Origin: Rhynchonema sp. JSB1_4
Lineage: Eukaryota > Nematoda > Chromadorea > Monhysterida > Xyalidae
Assembly (NCBI GenBank): GCA_030248065.1
Contig: JASAMV010006194.1
Location: forward strand, 62,001 to 126,000
DNA length: 64,000 nt
Direction of reading: 5' to 3'
Part shown: one piece after another, positions 1 through 13,200 of the stretch
Layout of the letters: every line of letters begins with the position of its first letter
Position numbering within the stretch: the stretch's first letter is position 1
Program-made: the position numbers and the translations under genes
Notes under the pieces: model-generated
Told to the model about the DNA's origin: nothing
The model's database searches: none
Seen by the model: only the letters and a program-made list of their open reading frames with translations

Positions 1-88
1 TTGAAAGCACGTGCAGCGCACATGACGCGTGGTGGGGTTGCGGTTTCGACCCGAAATTTAAGAGCTCGGCTGCCTGGGTCCAATAAGT

Positions 89-298
89 TATAGTCCAACA
101 ACAACTAATGCAGAATTTATGTCCACTGCGTTGCCTGATCCGCCAAGCACATAACGCGTGATGCAACATTATAAACACACCCACGCAGCCAAAGCTGACT
201 GCCTGTCTGTGCTTGTAATGTTGCATCACGCGTTATGTGCTTGGCGGATCAGGCAACGCAGTGGACATAAATTCTGCATTAGCTGTTGTTGGACTATA
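89..298. repeat. Foldback (long inverted repeat) element, MITE-like
   Basis: Two arms of about 78 nt (roughly 89-168 and 217-298) are near-perfect reverse complements around a loop of about 50 nt. The ends read TATAGTCCAACAACA and its complement. No coding capacity is visible. The structure fits a non-autonomous inverted-repeat transposon; I could not settle the family or the target duplication. Confidence 0.8.
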
Positions 299-2476
299 CA
301 TAGATGGGCAGGCAAGGACTCGACTAGCGTCATATGCGCTGCAAGTGCCCTCAAAGCAAACCCGCGTCTACGTCCACTACCTATGCCAGGTATACGGCAG
401 CCCTCAATGCACAAGTCCAGTACACAGTTAGCTCAAAACCTACATTAACTACCGTAACCCGCCAGCAGACAGATCAAAGGAGCCTATGACGGAATATCCG
501 GAACCGCCCAAGACGATGGAATATCCTGAGGTACTTCTTCCTTCACACCGCCACACCTTCCTTATGTAATGTGATGCTGGACATTTTTCCTTATACAGTC
601 AACTCTCTGCATAGTGAATCAATCGGAACGCATTTTTGTTCACTATATAGAATCTTCAGTATACTGTATACAGATTTATAATTATGAGGATAACGGTAGA
701 TTGCGGACCAAAAGTTCGTTCACTATATGGAGGATTCACTATGGAGGTAGGGAGAGTCGACTGTATTGCACCATTCGCGATACCGTATACTGCGTCATTT
801 TTTACGGATATTCCGTCGCGTGTTCAACACGTCGCAATGACCGCTGGGAGGAAACTTCCGGACATTCCGTCGCCGGATCTTCCGTCGTGTTTGGGGTTCC
901 GGATATTCGTGTCCAGTACCGAGAAAAGGGGGCTCAGGTGGCGGCGACAGGTCACCGAAGGATGATAAAATCTGCTGTTGCAGCGCTTTGCTGTTTGTCT
1001 TCCACAATAACAACAGACCACACGACGACAATGACAAATACCGAAATATAAGTGAATTACAGCAAACGGAGGCGGCTATGCGTTGTGGATGGCTTTAGCG
1101 AGAGTAAGAATTTCTAATAAAAGCACAAAGCTTGTGATGAGCGACTGCAGCGTCGTGGTATAAACACTTGAGAAACATGCGCACTATCTCAAGTGGTGTC
1201 ATTGCAACACAGCAGCCACCTGAGCCCCATCCCTTTGCCACTAATGTTGAAAACCAAATTATGCCGGTTCTGACCGATGGAAATATGTTTTGATTTTATT
1301 GATGGAGACAGAAAATGCTGGTAGTAAATAAGTATGTGTAGTAGGTTACATGTCATGTGTACTACCTACATTGGGTACAACAGTCACAGTAGAAACACCG
1401 GAAAATCCTACCAAGTGACCCTTAGCATCTTTATCGGGAAAATTTAAGACCAAGCACGGAACTAGGAAACACTGCGACAGCGGAGTATCAAAAACGCCGT
1501 CAGCGACCGTAACCCACTAGCCTTTAGAATTCGAATTTCTTGTTGAACGGCTTTAGGCGGATGCATGCGCTATTGCTGCCGCAGCTTACATGAGATTAAG
1601 CACCTGGTCCGTATGAGTGTATACAACGCGAGTGCGAGCTAACCGTATTAACTTTATCAGGAAAGTCTGCCGTCCACAAAAATATCCTCTCGTCCACGGC
1701 GTATCAGAACAGCGGTGCAACGGGCTAATTCGCTCGCTTGTCGAGATCAAAGTGGCAAAACCACAAGTCCAATGGTTCGAGGTTCAGGATAGCCATCATG
1801 TGTATACCACGCTGCAAACCACAGTGCCTGAACCAGACCCTGGGAACCGCAATTATCGCAGCAGTAGTCAAAAAATAACTCCAGGCAGACCAAATATAAT
1901 CTCCAAATCCATACCTTACTATTGTTTAGTAACTTACAATAGCAAGCATATGCGCTTTGATGCAAATTAAGCCGAAAAGCTGATGAAAATCAGTTACCGC
2001 AACACTGAGCACACGCATTAGCACTTCGCTTTGTGCAATTGGAGTTATTATTGTTCTACCGCGGTCCTTCATGACTATAACCGGTTACACATAGATAGGT
2101 TTAAAAAAAGCTGCATCGACTCTTATGCCCAAAGAGCAGAAAAATGAGAGTGGCGACAGGTGACATGAACACTGTGACGAATGCACAGCATTAACAAGAC
2201 CACGTGGTCGGCTGATACATCGAAATTGCACGTCATAGACAGAGAGTCAAGCATTACAAACGGTTGCCCGAATTACAATTGAATAATTTGTTTATTACAA
2301 CACCGCACTGATCATTTATTGGCCAGCTTTCAAACTGGTCGAAATTAGTGCTTCAAGTCTATCCCGACAAACTTTGCTCAACTCTTGCCTTTTCGTAGTG
2401 ACAGTGGTAGGGCTGTCACTGGAAAGTGAACAATCAAGTGTGTATCTGAATGCATGCGTCTGATCGTAATTCACAG
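299..2476. other. Gene-poor stretch, no supported coding sequence
   Basis: I found no exon here with convincing splice sites and protein-like composition. Between 805 and 905 there are three loose repeats around the motif TTCCGTCG. The PPP4R4-like gene that follows must have 5' exons further upstream, but none could be recognised here, so they may lie outside the window. Confidence 0.5.
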
Positions 2477-5400
2477 AACCCGATCAAGCTGCAACTCGAC
2501 CGTATCCTGCTGGCATGCAATCGCATCATTCGCAACACGTCCAACTGGCGCGCACATTGTGCCTTCCTGCACGGTCTGGCGTCGCTCACTGAATGTCTCA
2601 ACGAGGATGACCTGCACTACACATTCGTGCCACTGTTGAAGGAGGAATGCTTGATGGCGGTCAGTGTCTGTTGACGAAAGTTTGTTAGGATTTTTGCAAT
2701 GTTTCTGTACGATTTTTTTAAATCAGGCCGTGTTGCAAAATGGCTGATGAAAACTTTGATATTTCGAACTCAGCACATATTACTGCGGTGCATGTTTGTT
2801 TCAGCGAGCCATCCCGTGCCGACATGCGGCTGCCTTGGCTTTGCTCAAAATCCTGCTCAACACACCCAATGCTGACCGGCGGGCGGCTATCATGAACTTT
2901 TTTGTTGAAGGTCAGTTGTCTTCAGCTTTACGCTCAACACAAACAATAAAGCATCACCAATTCTAACATTATTTGGGCTCCCGTTTACTAACATGATGGT
3001 TCACTAGATTCTCTGAGTAAATTGCAGTCGTATCCAAACACCCGTCGTGTCACAAACGTGCGTTGTACATTGACGTGTGTCACCAGGCACTCAACATGTT
3101 CTCACGTGAATTCTGCAAGCAGCACTTCATTCCACGCGCACTGCAGCTGGCTGACGATAAGGTCGCCAACGTCAGGTAGGGTTTTGTCTATTTTTTGTAT
3201 ATTTTACGGGCATTATTAATTACGGATGGTCATGCTAAAAATAATGACAACGATGCAAGTCTGTTCGTTGCAGAATCAAGCTTCGTCGTTTCCTTCCCCT
3301 GATGAAACAGGCAGTTGTACTGCCACAGGACGCGGTGTTGTTGACGCAAATCGAGGGTGTCATCAAGACGCATATGGCACTCGAGACCACAGCTTGTGCG
3401 TCCGCATCTGTGCAACAAGTTGGCATGTTTAGATGAGAATTTGGTAATTTCATTAGACTGCTTTAATACCGAAATGCCCACCGTCAGGCGGCACAGGAAC
3501 TGTCGAAAACGGACACGGGCGATCCAGTTAATTGGCCGAACGCTGGCCGGTACTCACGAGAGCAGTTCACATTCGGGTTCGCATCTAGTGACACGTCATC
3601 ACCACCTGATCACAGTTTGCCTGGTTGGTTGCTTTCCAGCAAAATGGTGCTGCGACAGTTTTGGCATTCTGAAAATCACTACAGATACACCAACCACGCT
3701 GATCATCGCACCGCCACCGAAGTACACGGACGTCTTTGACGTTGGAATTGAACGTGAGATCGATCAGTTGGCCAAATTATGCAACAGCACACGGCTAGCT
3801 GATGTTTCAAATGGCAATGATGCTGATCGATCGATTGATCTAACGTCGAATGGAAATGGACAAGGTTTGTCTGGTGTTTGCACTGTTGATTATCTGGTGC
3901 ACGTGGTCTGTGAGTTCAATGACCATGATGTTCAGGCACCAAACCACAGCAGTCTCCCTTCGACATCGATGTCGACCTGACAACGGCCGGCAGCAGCGAT
4001 GACATCGACAACACAGTGTCTCCGTACCCTCCCGCTTCTGTGCGACCACCGAGACACCCGGTGGTCATTGATCGGGCGTCACGACTTCGCATTCATCGGC
4101 CAAGGAATATGGCAGTGGTCAAACCGCAACCACAGGTTGGTAGTACCGCAATGGATGCATGGGGTGACATTTTCGAAACGGTGTAAAGCTCAGTTGGGGG
4201 TAAAGGTCGGTGTAAGCTCGGTCGGTGTCAGCTCGGTGTAAACATGAAACATTCCACGTTAACAGCAGGCAATGTTTCATGTTTACACCGAGCTGACACC
4301 GACCGAGCTTTCGATCGAGCTTACACCGACCTTTACCCCCAACTCACCTCTACACCGTTTCGAAAATATCACCCATGGACTCGAACTTGATGACACCACT
4401 TGAGAAAATGTTCCTTGAGTGTATATGTTAGCCCAGAACATATTCCCCAATTTCCAGCTGCCCCCACCCCCACTCGAGCCACCACCCATGCTTTCACCCG
4501 AGTCTGAGAAGGTGATCGACAATTCACCGCTGAATAATGCGAACTCTGCCGCTCTACTGCAAGAAACCGGTTCCAACCCAGAAACCGACGAAAATAAAAA
4601 TAATGGAAATAATAATGGGGACAAAACGTCAAAGAATGGAACAAAAAATGGCAATATCGACAGGGCCAGTGCGAACAGTGACAGTGAAACATCAGCTGAT
4701 TCCAAACCACCATATTCTCCAATGAGAGAGCTGGGACATCGTTACGTTGGTACGACTATAATACGGTCCAGTCAGAACCTGATCAGGGCACGGGCTAGAG
4801 CCACGTTGGGTTAGTTTCGGAAGAAGGCAGGCTTAATTTGTTAAGTTTCTGACCAAGAAAGCTTTTTTGTGTTTCCAGCGCAAGCGCAATCCCAAAGCAA
4901 CACGTTGCCTCGAGCTAGTGATATGAAGAATCTGAACTCCGAGTCTGCGTCAAGAACATCGTTACCTGATGTTTCAAGCAGGAACATCTCTGGTTCGAAC
5001 ATTGACAAAGAGGGTTGCGGATCAGCACCTCGATTGAGCAGCGTCAGAACAACAACACCGTTCACCAACAAACGACTTTATGAATCTCCCAGATCGGTAT
5101 CAGGTAGTAGATCGGATTTGGGGTTGTCAAGCATTGTTTGACCGGTCATTACAAGAAGCCAACCTACCTTACCTGCCTATACCTGTACCTGCAGCTGCAA
5201 CGCGACAGGAGCGACACACGAAAAATATGTATATTTTCCTGTTCTTGGAAGAAATGTTTTGCCAATCTGAGTTTCTTTGCACCAGATATTTATTCTTCAG
5301 CGCACAAGAGTAACATCCCGGTGATGACTGATACTTCGAGCAATACCCCCTATCGCAGAAGCTCGTTCCCAACACCGTCGACTCCGCCCACAATGCCAAG

Positions 5401-6089
5401 CACCTATCAACGCACAAGGTGGACTAAAATTTACTGTTTGAAAGCAGTATAGCTACAATAACCTCTCATTTTAAAGTTGCTCCACTGTACTTTTGTGTAT
5501 GAAAGTCGTTGAAAATAATTATCAGATACTTAGGTATGATACAGTACGTTTCACGGGAAGGGGTACCAATAATCGTAATCCGAGTGCATACTATTATTTC
5601 CTAGGGTATACTATTATTTCTGCGTGCAGTACTTAAGCAACGCGCGCTTATTCCCTTAACCACTGCACTAGGTCACACGCGTGCGTACTCGGGTGAACTA
5701 TTATTTACGAGTGCGGCACGCGTATGGGAAAGTGCAGTGGTTAACGGAAGAAGCGCTCGTTGCTTAAGTACTACACGCAGAATTAATCGTATACCCTAGG
5801 AAATAATAGTATGTACTCGGATTACGATTATTGGTACCCCTTCCCGTGAAACGTACTGTAGTTTACCAGGTTATCGGCGAAAACTGCAAGCCTGACAGCA
5901 CCGTTGGGGTCGTCCACAAACAGTGCCGTTTCTACCGGTCCACCTTATAATCTGATGAAAACGTCCAGTGCTGGTGATATACAACGGAAACAGGTCGGAA
6001 CAGCAACTGAAAACAATGAATCAAGGACCGGAACTCAGCGGAACTCGAATAGTACAATGGCAAAGTTCAGCACAAGACCGCTGGTGTGA
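2477..6089 (+). CDS. PPP4R4-like HEAT-repeat regulatory subunit of protein phosphatase 4 (5' incomplete)
   Basis: Eleven exons join in one frame with GT-AG borders: 2477-2659, 2805-2910, 3028-3175, 3274-3418, 3488-3623, 3685-3864, 3936-4135, 4437-4809, 4879-5103, 5301-5418 and 5891-6089. They give about 670 residues. The first four exons form helical HEAT-type repeats. The stretch with VANVRIKLRRFLPLMK closely resembles the vertebrate PPP4R4 segment with VANVRMKLCYLLPKVK. Family members bind the PP4 catalytic subunit as scaffold and targeting subunits. From about residue 270 the protein is a disordered Ser/Pro/Asn-rich tail with a proline run (PPPPLEPPP) and an Asn-rich tract. The stop is TGA at 6087. 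Human PPP4R4 is about 870 residues, so several hundred N-terminal residues are missing upstream. Two inverted-repeat elements sit in introns. Family assignment is inference from remembered similarity. Confidence 0.75.
4162..4374. repeat. Foldback element inside a PPP4R4-like intron
   Basis: The arms (about 4162-4255 and 4278-4374) are reverse complements apart from small indels, ending in GGGTGA and TCACCC. The element lies wholly inside the intron 4136-4436 and does not touch the splice sites. The inner arms contain short direct repeats of a GGTGTAAGCTCGGT-like unit. Confidence 0.8.
5542..5858. mobile_element. Tc1/mariner-type MITE, TA target duplication
   Basis: A 317-bp palindromic element begins CAGTACGTTTCACGGGAAGG and ends with its reverse complement. 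It is flanked on both sides by TA (5540-5541 and 5859-5860). Arms extend over 100 nt with few mismatches. TA duplication and a CAGT start are typical of Tc1/mariner derivatives. There is no transposase. It sits in the last intron (5419-5890) of the PPP4R4-like gene, about 30 nt from the final acceptor. Confidence 0.85.
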
Positions 6090-7266
6090 AAATAGACATT
6101 GTTTTTTAGCATGTTTGTTTTAGTTGTTTTCACTGAGAAACCAGTGTCTTCTTGTTTCTATTCTGTGCATTGCGTGAAACATTTTCGGACCCAAAACGAG
6201 ATATGGTGCTTTCCATGAGCTTTAAACTATGCTTTTTGTCTGTGTGACACTGAAGTTTTAATTCAAACATTCAAAGTCATTACTAATATCCCCATCGTTT
6301 CTGGCAATTCCAAAAATTAGGTACAAAAAAAATCAATGGGTGAGTTTGCTTGTTGGCAGCTCACCCATTGCTTATACTCTCGCTTGCAAAGCGTTTATCG
6401 TGTCGTGGCTGTACGCACACACACAGACCTTGTGGGGCTGTGCATCACAGCAGAAACGGCAATCACAATTGCGTATGTATATGACCAAAAACTTTGCGTC
6501 CAAGGGCAGGCACTTCGATAGCTCAGGTGGTAGAGCAATGCCCCGGTTAGGCGGAGGACCTGGGTTCGAGCCCCAGTCGAAGAAAGCCATTTTTTGTTCA
6601 CAAAGGATTTTGGAATGTACATGCGCTCCCCGTTATTACTTAATAATATTAATGTCAACTTTGCCACGAAATTCTTGTTCCAATGTTCTTGTCCTAATAC
6701 ATTTCTAGTCGAGTTTATGATACAGTTTTCAAGTCAAATACTAATTTATGCTGGCATGAATCGACGTTAATTTGGTCGATAAAACTGCTGTGCAAAAATA
6801 ACCAAGTCTTTTTATCTCATAAAAAGCACTTTCGGAAACGTTATTAGCTCACCTGCTCCATGGGTATGACCTCATCCTGTATCGAGCAACAATTCACCGT
6901 TTGGTATAAAACGGTTTAAATTGAAAATTGTCACAAAGCCACGCGCCATCGCAAAGCAGCTCGACAGCTTTATGTCAACAGTCAACGTCAAGATAAGCAC
7001 CCAAAATCAGAATTATCAATTTGTTTGTGCAGCCGTGATGCGGGGGAAAGTGCATATCCGGCATTCTATGCCTTCGTGTGGTAGTGTTCGGGTTCTATAG
7101 TTCCATTTCTAAATCGAATGATGTAGAACTCAGAACGGGCCGGATCACGAAACCATTTTTAAACGATCAAACAACCCCAGTAAACGAAATTCACCTAAAA
7201 GAAACACCAAACAACGTATTTTTGTATTTTGTACACTTTGTAACTCAAGGAAACCACTGAGCAACC
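6090..7266. other. Intergenic: 3' flank of the PPP4R4-like gene, tRNA-like element, 5' flank of the channel gene
   Basis: Apart from the tRNA-like segment listed separately, no coding exon is supported. The start region of the downstream channel gene begins at 7267 with an ATG in the context GCAACCATGG. Confidence 0.5.
6513..6582 (+). tRNA. tRNA-like sequence, probably pseudogene or SINE head (resembles tRNA-Tyr body)
   Basis: The 70-nt segment has a 7-bp acceptor stem (CTTCGAT with GTCGAAG, one G-T pair). It has an A-box-like D arm (TAGCTCAGGTGGTAGAGC), a perfect T stem CTGGG/CCCAG, and the B box GGTTCGAGCCC. A run of six T follows about 8 nt later, as for RNA polymerase III termination. 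The anticodon arm is poor: it has two mismatches and no U at position 33. The acceptor and D arm recall eukaryotic tRNA-Tyr, but there is no GTA anticodon. It is therefore more likely a tRNA-derived repeat or pseudogene than a working tRNA. Confidence 0.5.
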
Positions 7267-10200
7267 ATGGTTGTGACGAAAGACACAACGTTGAAGTCCT
7301 TAATTTTGGACTTTGCTGCCAACACCAACATGCACGGACTTGGCTCAATATTCCGTCCGCATAGTGCACCACTGAGGATGCTCGTATGGACTATTATTGT
7401 CGGCGTCGCTTGGACCATGGTGGGTGGTGTTCCACTCATAAGATTGGGCATTTTATGTGGCTATAAACCAGGCACCAAAAAGGTGTCATGACAGAACCCA
7501 GAAACAATATTTGAATTTCAGTTCGGCTTGACTGTGGCCTCAGTGGTGGAAAAGTTCATCGAGCGTAACGTCACTGTGAGTGGACTGATGATGCTTCAGA
7601 ACCAAACAGTGTAATTTTAAACAGCAGACGAGCACAACGTTGACCCAGGTGAACATCGACATCAAAACTGATCCGATGGTGGACTTCCCAGCGATCACAA
7701 TCTGCAATCTGAATCCGGTGCGAATCAGTGCGTTGGATCACATCATGGAGAAATTCAACAACACCGATCAGTTCTTAGAAATACAGGATTTATTTCGAAT
7801 AAAAGATGAAATCAAAGAAGTACGTGAAAGTTATTAGAAAAAAATTCGGAAGACGTCATGGAAATTAATAGTGTCGCTTTTTCAGATGTTCAACTTGCAA
7901 TATCCACCTGGCATGGGTAAGAAGACACTCTCTTGTCCGTCATGCTAATTTTTTACATTGCACACGCATCATGCAACTCCTTCAGGTCCCGGTCAAGGTC
8001 CGGGTCCGGGGCCTTGTCAAGGACCAGGTCCATGTCCACCCCCACCCCCGCCCCCTCCACCCCAACGACATCGTCATAAACGGATGGCAACGGAAACCAA
8101 TGACTTCCCTGATTATCAGGATGCGGACTTGGACCCGGAATTGATTGCCGCGCTAAACGAAAAAGACAATAGTGAGTGGCCCCACGAAAACTGAGAATTC
8201 TCGATTCCCGGCAAATGTCAAATGTTCAGGTTCAAGTACGAGTGCGACGAGCAACGCTGCCTATTGGCAAACGATGGAACAGAACTCGGGCACCGGTGGA
8301 CTGTCAACAAGTGAAGACTCCGTCACGCTGCGTTTTATTGAATTTTTGCAGGTTACAGTAGGCTTCACGTCATTGCCATTTAAAAGAGGTACCGACCTCA
8401 TTCATAACTAACAGCTACACACCTGGTATGTATCTTCAGACACTGACAGAGGTGAAGCCGAAGCTGAAGAAAGAAATCGGCCATCAACTAATGACCATGT
8501 TGATTAGCTGCAAATTCGGTGAAAAACTGTGCACTCCAAAGTAGAACCCCGTTCACGTTGACATTATTCGATGAACTCACAAACCTATTGTCAATAAATT
8601 CAGGTCTTTCAACCGCTTCTGGAACTATCGCTACGGCAACTGTTATACGTTCAACTCTGGCTGGAATACAAGTGTTCCCGTATTCAAAGCATCTGCGCCG
8701 GGTCCCACACATGGTTAGTGATAATAGGTGATTATTATTAGATTGATTCATATTAATCACATGATTACTGCCAGGTCTGACGCTCGAGCTGTACATCGAG
8801 GAGGGCGAGTATGTGCGTGAAATCACCAACAACATCGGACTCAAGGTGGTCGTGCACGATCAGCGACGGATGCCATTCCCGGACGACGAAGGCTTGCAGT
8901 TGACACCGGGACTAGACACATCATTGGGTGTGAGACTGGTGGGTGCAGGAGGATATGAAAATGGTCATCTCTCTGAGCTTACAAGGTCACTAATAATGGA
9001 AGACTCATCCAGAGAGAAATCCGGCGTCTGCCAGATCCATTCCCGAGCGATTGCATTGAGGGCCGATTCCCAGAGCTGAACGCTTTTGATGATGGCGCAA
9101 AACGTCCCGTGCCGTACAGCAAGCAAGCGTGTTTGAAGACATGTCTCCAGGTATACGCTGACAATACTTTTGGGACAAACTTTTCAAACGCGTTGCATGA
9201 TCCGTAAAAGCGCGCGCCGCCCGAACAGCCAGCTGAGTTTCGTAGCAATTCGCAAATCACTACGTTAGACGTGTGTGTTGAGTGATTGGCAGTCACGTGA
9301 CCGCTGCGGCTAATACACACATAATCAGCTTTACGGATCAGGCAACGAGTTTGAAAAGTTTCTCCCAACGGTACTGTCAGAGTATAAGTGTCGTCACATT
9401 TTTGCATTGCAGTTGGGAGGAACACCAACTCTTACCAAGGATTACAAATTGCAGAACTACACCTTGCACGCATGTGGGTGCGGTTTGTACGAGGTGCCGA
9501 TTCGGGCCAAACCATTCATGGACGTTATCAGAACGTTACCCAGCAACGAATCCCTTGTTTGCGATACGATCAACAACACTGTTCAAGGTCGAATCCAATT
9601 TCAACCCAGTCAGATTTGAAAGCAAATCGTGTTATGATCAGGGTCTATACGTGAGTATAGCACCGGAATTAGGCAACAGCAAAACAAAGAAGACATCGTG
9701 GCATTAGCTTATTGGCGACATATTCACAAGATAGCTTACGTATTCAATAGTGTTTGTGTGGGAAAAAAAAATTCGCAACTCAGAATGAAACATCAGCAGG
9801 TCAGATTATCGGAAATTTTGCTATACCTGTAGTGTTAAAATCGGGGGTGCTGGCGTGAGCGCGTGTGTTGGGCTTTTGCCAATTTTATTATTGCGATAAT
9901 GTCGTATACCCGCCGACACAAAACGCTGAAAAAATCAGCCCGATCGGTGCAGCATAAAGTGGTTTTCCAGACACCCGAGAAATCGTGATGTCCGCGTTCC
10001 CAAAAAATGGTGCAGTTTTGTTTTTAGTTATCTCCTCCTAGGAAACTTAACGAAGTAAGGCAAGTTATATATCAATCGACTCGGTTCGTTGTGGTACATC
10101 ATTAGGTAGAGCCAGATTTTTGAAACATCGCTTCTATCGCGAGAAAACTCGCCACAAAGTTGCGTGAGAAAATGGCCGACATTTCCCGCGCAAAGGGGGC

Positions 10201-13200
10201 GGTGTCGGCTGCTGATTGGCTGTTGTTGGCGCGCGCGCGTGTGTGTTTCTTTACACGTGGTTTCTTTTTCTTTAGTTGGCCTTGTTTTGGGAGAAACAGC
10301 AGCGAGTTGATTGCAAGTTGAAACCTCGTTGAATTGAGTAAAAGCCCATTTAGCATGGAGGGGGAACAGACGTCCCCCCCCGTCCCCCACAGGAACTACA
10401 CTGTTTTCAACTGATCGAGGGCGCAGCGTAAAGGCTGATAAAATGCTGTTTTCAGATTCACGCTGTCAACAATTCTGAATCTTGATTGATTAACACGCGA
10501 ATAATAATAATAATTGTCGATCATGCCCAAAAAAAAGCAAGGCGTTGGTCTGACGGACACCAAACAGAAACGTCGGAACAAACTGAACAAAAGTGGGACG
10601 ACAAAGGCAATGGAGGGCAATCGCACGACTGGAATGGTGGTTGGGAATCATTTGTATTGTTTGGTTTTTTCGTGTAATTTTTTGTTAAAAACCGCAGTTG
10701 GATAGGGTATGTTTCATGTCCAGTTGCAGCTCGGCCCAGTGTTGGATGGGGGGGGGTGGGGGTAGCCCCCCCAGTACAGTAGGTATCCCCCCTCGCCTGG
10801 TACAGTAGGTATCCCCCCCGATGTTTGGCATGGTACAGTAGGTTTCCCCCCCCCCCGATTTTCACCCTGGTACAGTAGGTATCCCCCCGATTTTGCCCCA
10901 AAAGTGCCAATTTTTGACTAAAATGGCCAAAATTAGTGTAAAATCAGTGGTTTTTACCTCAAATTACCCAAAATTCGCGCGCTACGCGCGCAAATACTAC
11001 GTTTTCACACGATTCCACACATAATAAACACATTAAAAATTTTCATTCCAAAATCTAACCCCCAACCCCCCTAGGTACATAAATCGGAATCGGGTCGGGT
11101 TACCTCGGCCCGCCCCGGCCCGACGAGGTCCGGGGGTCGGCCCGGCCCGGCTCGGTCCGACAGTTCCCGGCCCGGCCCGGCCCGACTTGGAGAAAAGTCG
11201 GCCCGGCCCGATTTTTTCGGCCCGACTTTTTCTGATGATATTTTGAAGCAATTTTTTGGTGCAAAAATTTTTTGGTGTTTGGCAACTGTTTTTTTGGTTT
11301 AAAAATACCTGATAATCATGGAAGTCGGTACTAATTTGCAGAATCGCGAGAAATTTTGGCAAATTTAGCCTAAAAATCCGAAAAGTCGGCCCGGCCCGAC
11401 CGTTCGTGCCGGAAACCTCGGCCCGGCCCGATTCCCGAGTGCGATACAGTAGGTATCCCCCTTCTAGAGTACCGTAAAAACCTAGATACAGCCCCCCTCC
11501 CCCCGGAATAGAGCCCCCCCGTAATACAGCCTCCCAAAGGGGTCAGTGAATTAATAGAGTCCCCCCGGAATAGAGCCCCCCGTTAAGTAACATTCCCTAA
11601 TACGCCTGAACAGACACGAATAAATGCGATTACAAGCGAAAAAAACATCCTTTCAACCCTCTTTTTAGGGGTTTTTTGGGGTATTTTTTGCTAACAACTT
11701 TTTCAGGTTCGGGTCAGTGAATTAATAGAGGCCCCCCCGGAATAGACCCCCCAGTAATAGAGCCCCCTCCCTCCAAAAATGGGGTCAGTGAGTTAACAGA
11801 GGCCCCCTCCCTCCAAAAATGGGGTCAGTGAGTTAACAGATGCCCCCTCCCCCGATTTTCACCCTGGTACAGTAGGTATCCCCCCGATTTTGCCCCAAAA
11901 GTGCCAATTTTTGACTAAAATGGCCAAAATTAGAGTAAAATCAGTGGTTTTTACCTCAAATTACCCAAAATATTCGCCCGCTACGCGCGCAAATACTACG
12001 TTTTCACACGATTCCACACATAATAAACACATTAAAAATTTTCACCCCAAAATCTAACCCCCCCAAACCCCCCCTAGGTACATAACAGAGGTGGGAATCG
12101 GGTCGGGTTACCTCGGCCCGCCCCGGCCCGACGAGGTCCGGGGGTCGGCCCGGCCCGGCCCGGCCCGACAGTTCCCGGCCCGGCCCGGCCCGACTTGGAA
12201 AAAAGTCGGCCCGGCCCGATTTTTTCGGCCCGACTTTTTCTGATGATATTTTGAAGCAATTTTTTGGTGCAAAAATTACTGTTTTTTTGGTTTAAAAATA
12301 CCTGATAATCATGGAAGTCGGTACTAATTTGCAGAATCGCGAGAAATTTTGGCAAATTTAGCCTAAAAATCACGATTCTTATTGAAATTCGATGATGTCG
12401 GGCCTTTTCGGGCCGGCCACCCCGGCCCGGCCCGGCCCGACATTCCGAAAAGTCGGCCCGGCCCGGCCCGATTCCCACCTCTGGTACATAATCCCCCCCA
12501 GGCCATCGGCTCTGGTGCAGTAGGTATCCCCCTCTCCGAGCGCGGTACAGTAGGTATCCCCCTTCTAGAGTACCGTAAAAACCTAGATACAGCCCCCCCG
12601 GAATAGAGCCCCCCCGGAATACAGCCCCCCCCAAAAGGGGTCAGTGAATTAATAGAGCCCCCCCCCGGAATAGAGCCCCCTCCAAAAATGGGGTCAGTGA
12701 GTTAATAGAGGCCCCCCTTCTATTTAGGTTTTTACGGTACCTCCAATACTGGCTCGGCCCATACATTAGTGTAGAGGTCGCAATTGGGCCGGGTTTAGCC
12801 GACCCGGCCCGGCCCGAGCCCCCAAATCTCCGGCACGGCCCGAGCGAGCTCAAAATAGCGACTCGGCGCTGCCCGGCCCAAGCTCAGGCCGGCCCGATTG
12901 CGACCTCTGTTTCAGATTGTATTCTCAGATCGCGTTCTAGACGTGAAAATTTCCAAAAAAAGCCAAATCCAACATCCAAAAGGACGTGAAAAACCCAATT
13001 CCAACTCCAAATCTAATCCCGGCGATGCCTAAGAAGGAAGCGGTTTGGCGACATTCGGTGCGAAGCGTCGCGATAAAAACCGGGGCAATGACAGGGCAAT
13101 TGGAGGACAAATAAAGGCGAACAAACATAAGAGAGACGGCAGGGCGGCAGACTCGGTTGGCAATTTTGTGACTTATTTATTTTATTGTTGACAGCCAAGA

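Noticed and set aside
614..1051. Overlapping open frames near 0.6-1.0 kb as a gene
   Set aside because: Repeated TTCCGTCG words explain part of the openness. There is no splice context and no recognisable domain on either strand.
10521..12634. Long minus-strand frames through the C-rich repeats
   Set aside because: They come from GC-rich repeat units with few stop codons (Gly/Pro/Arg-rich translation), repeated in tandem. Not protein coding.
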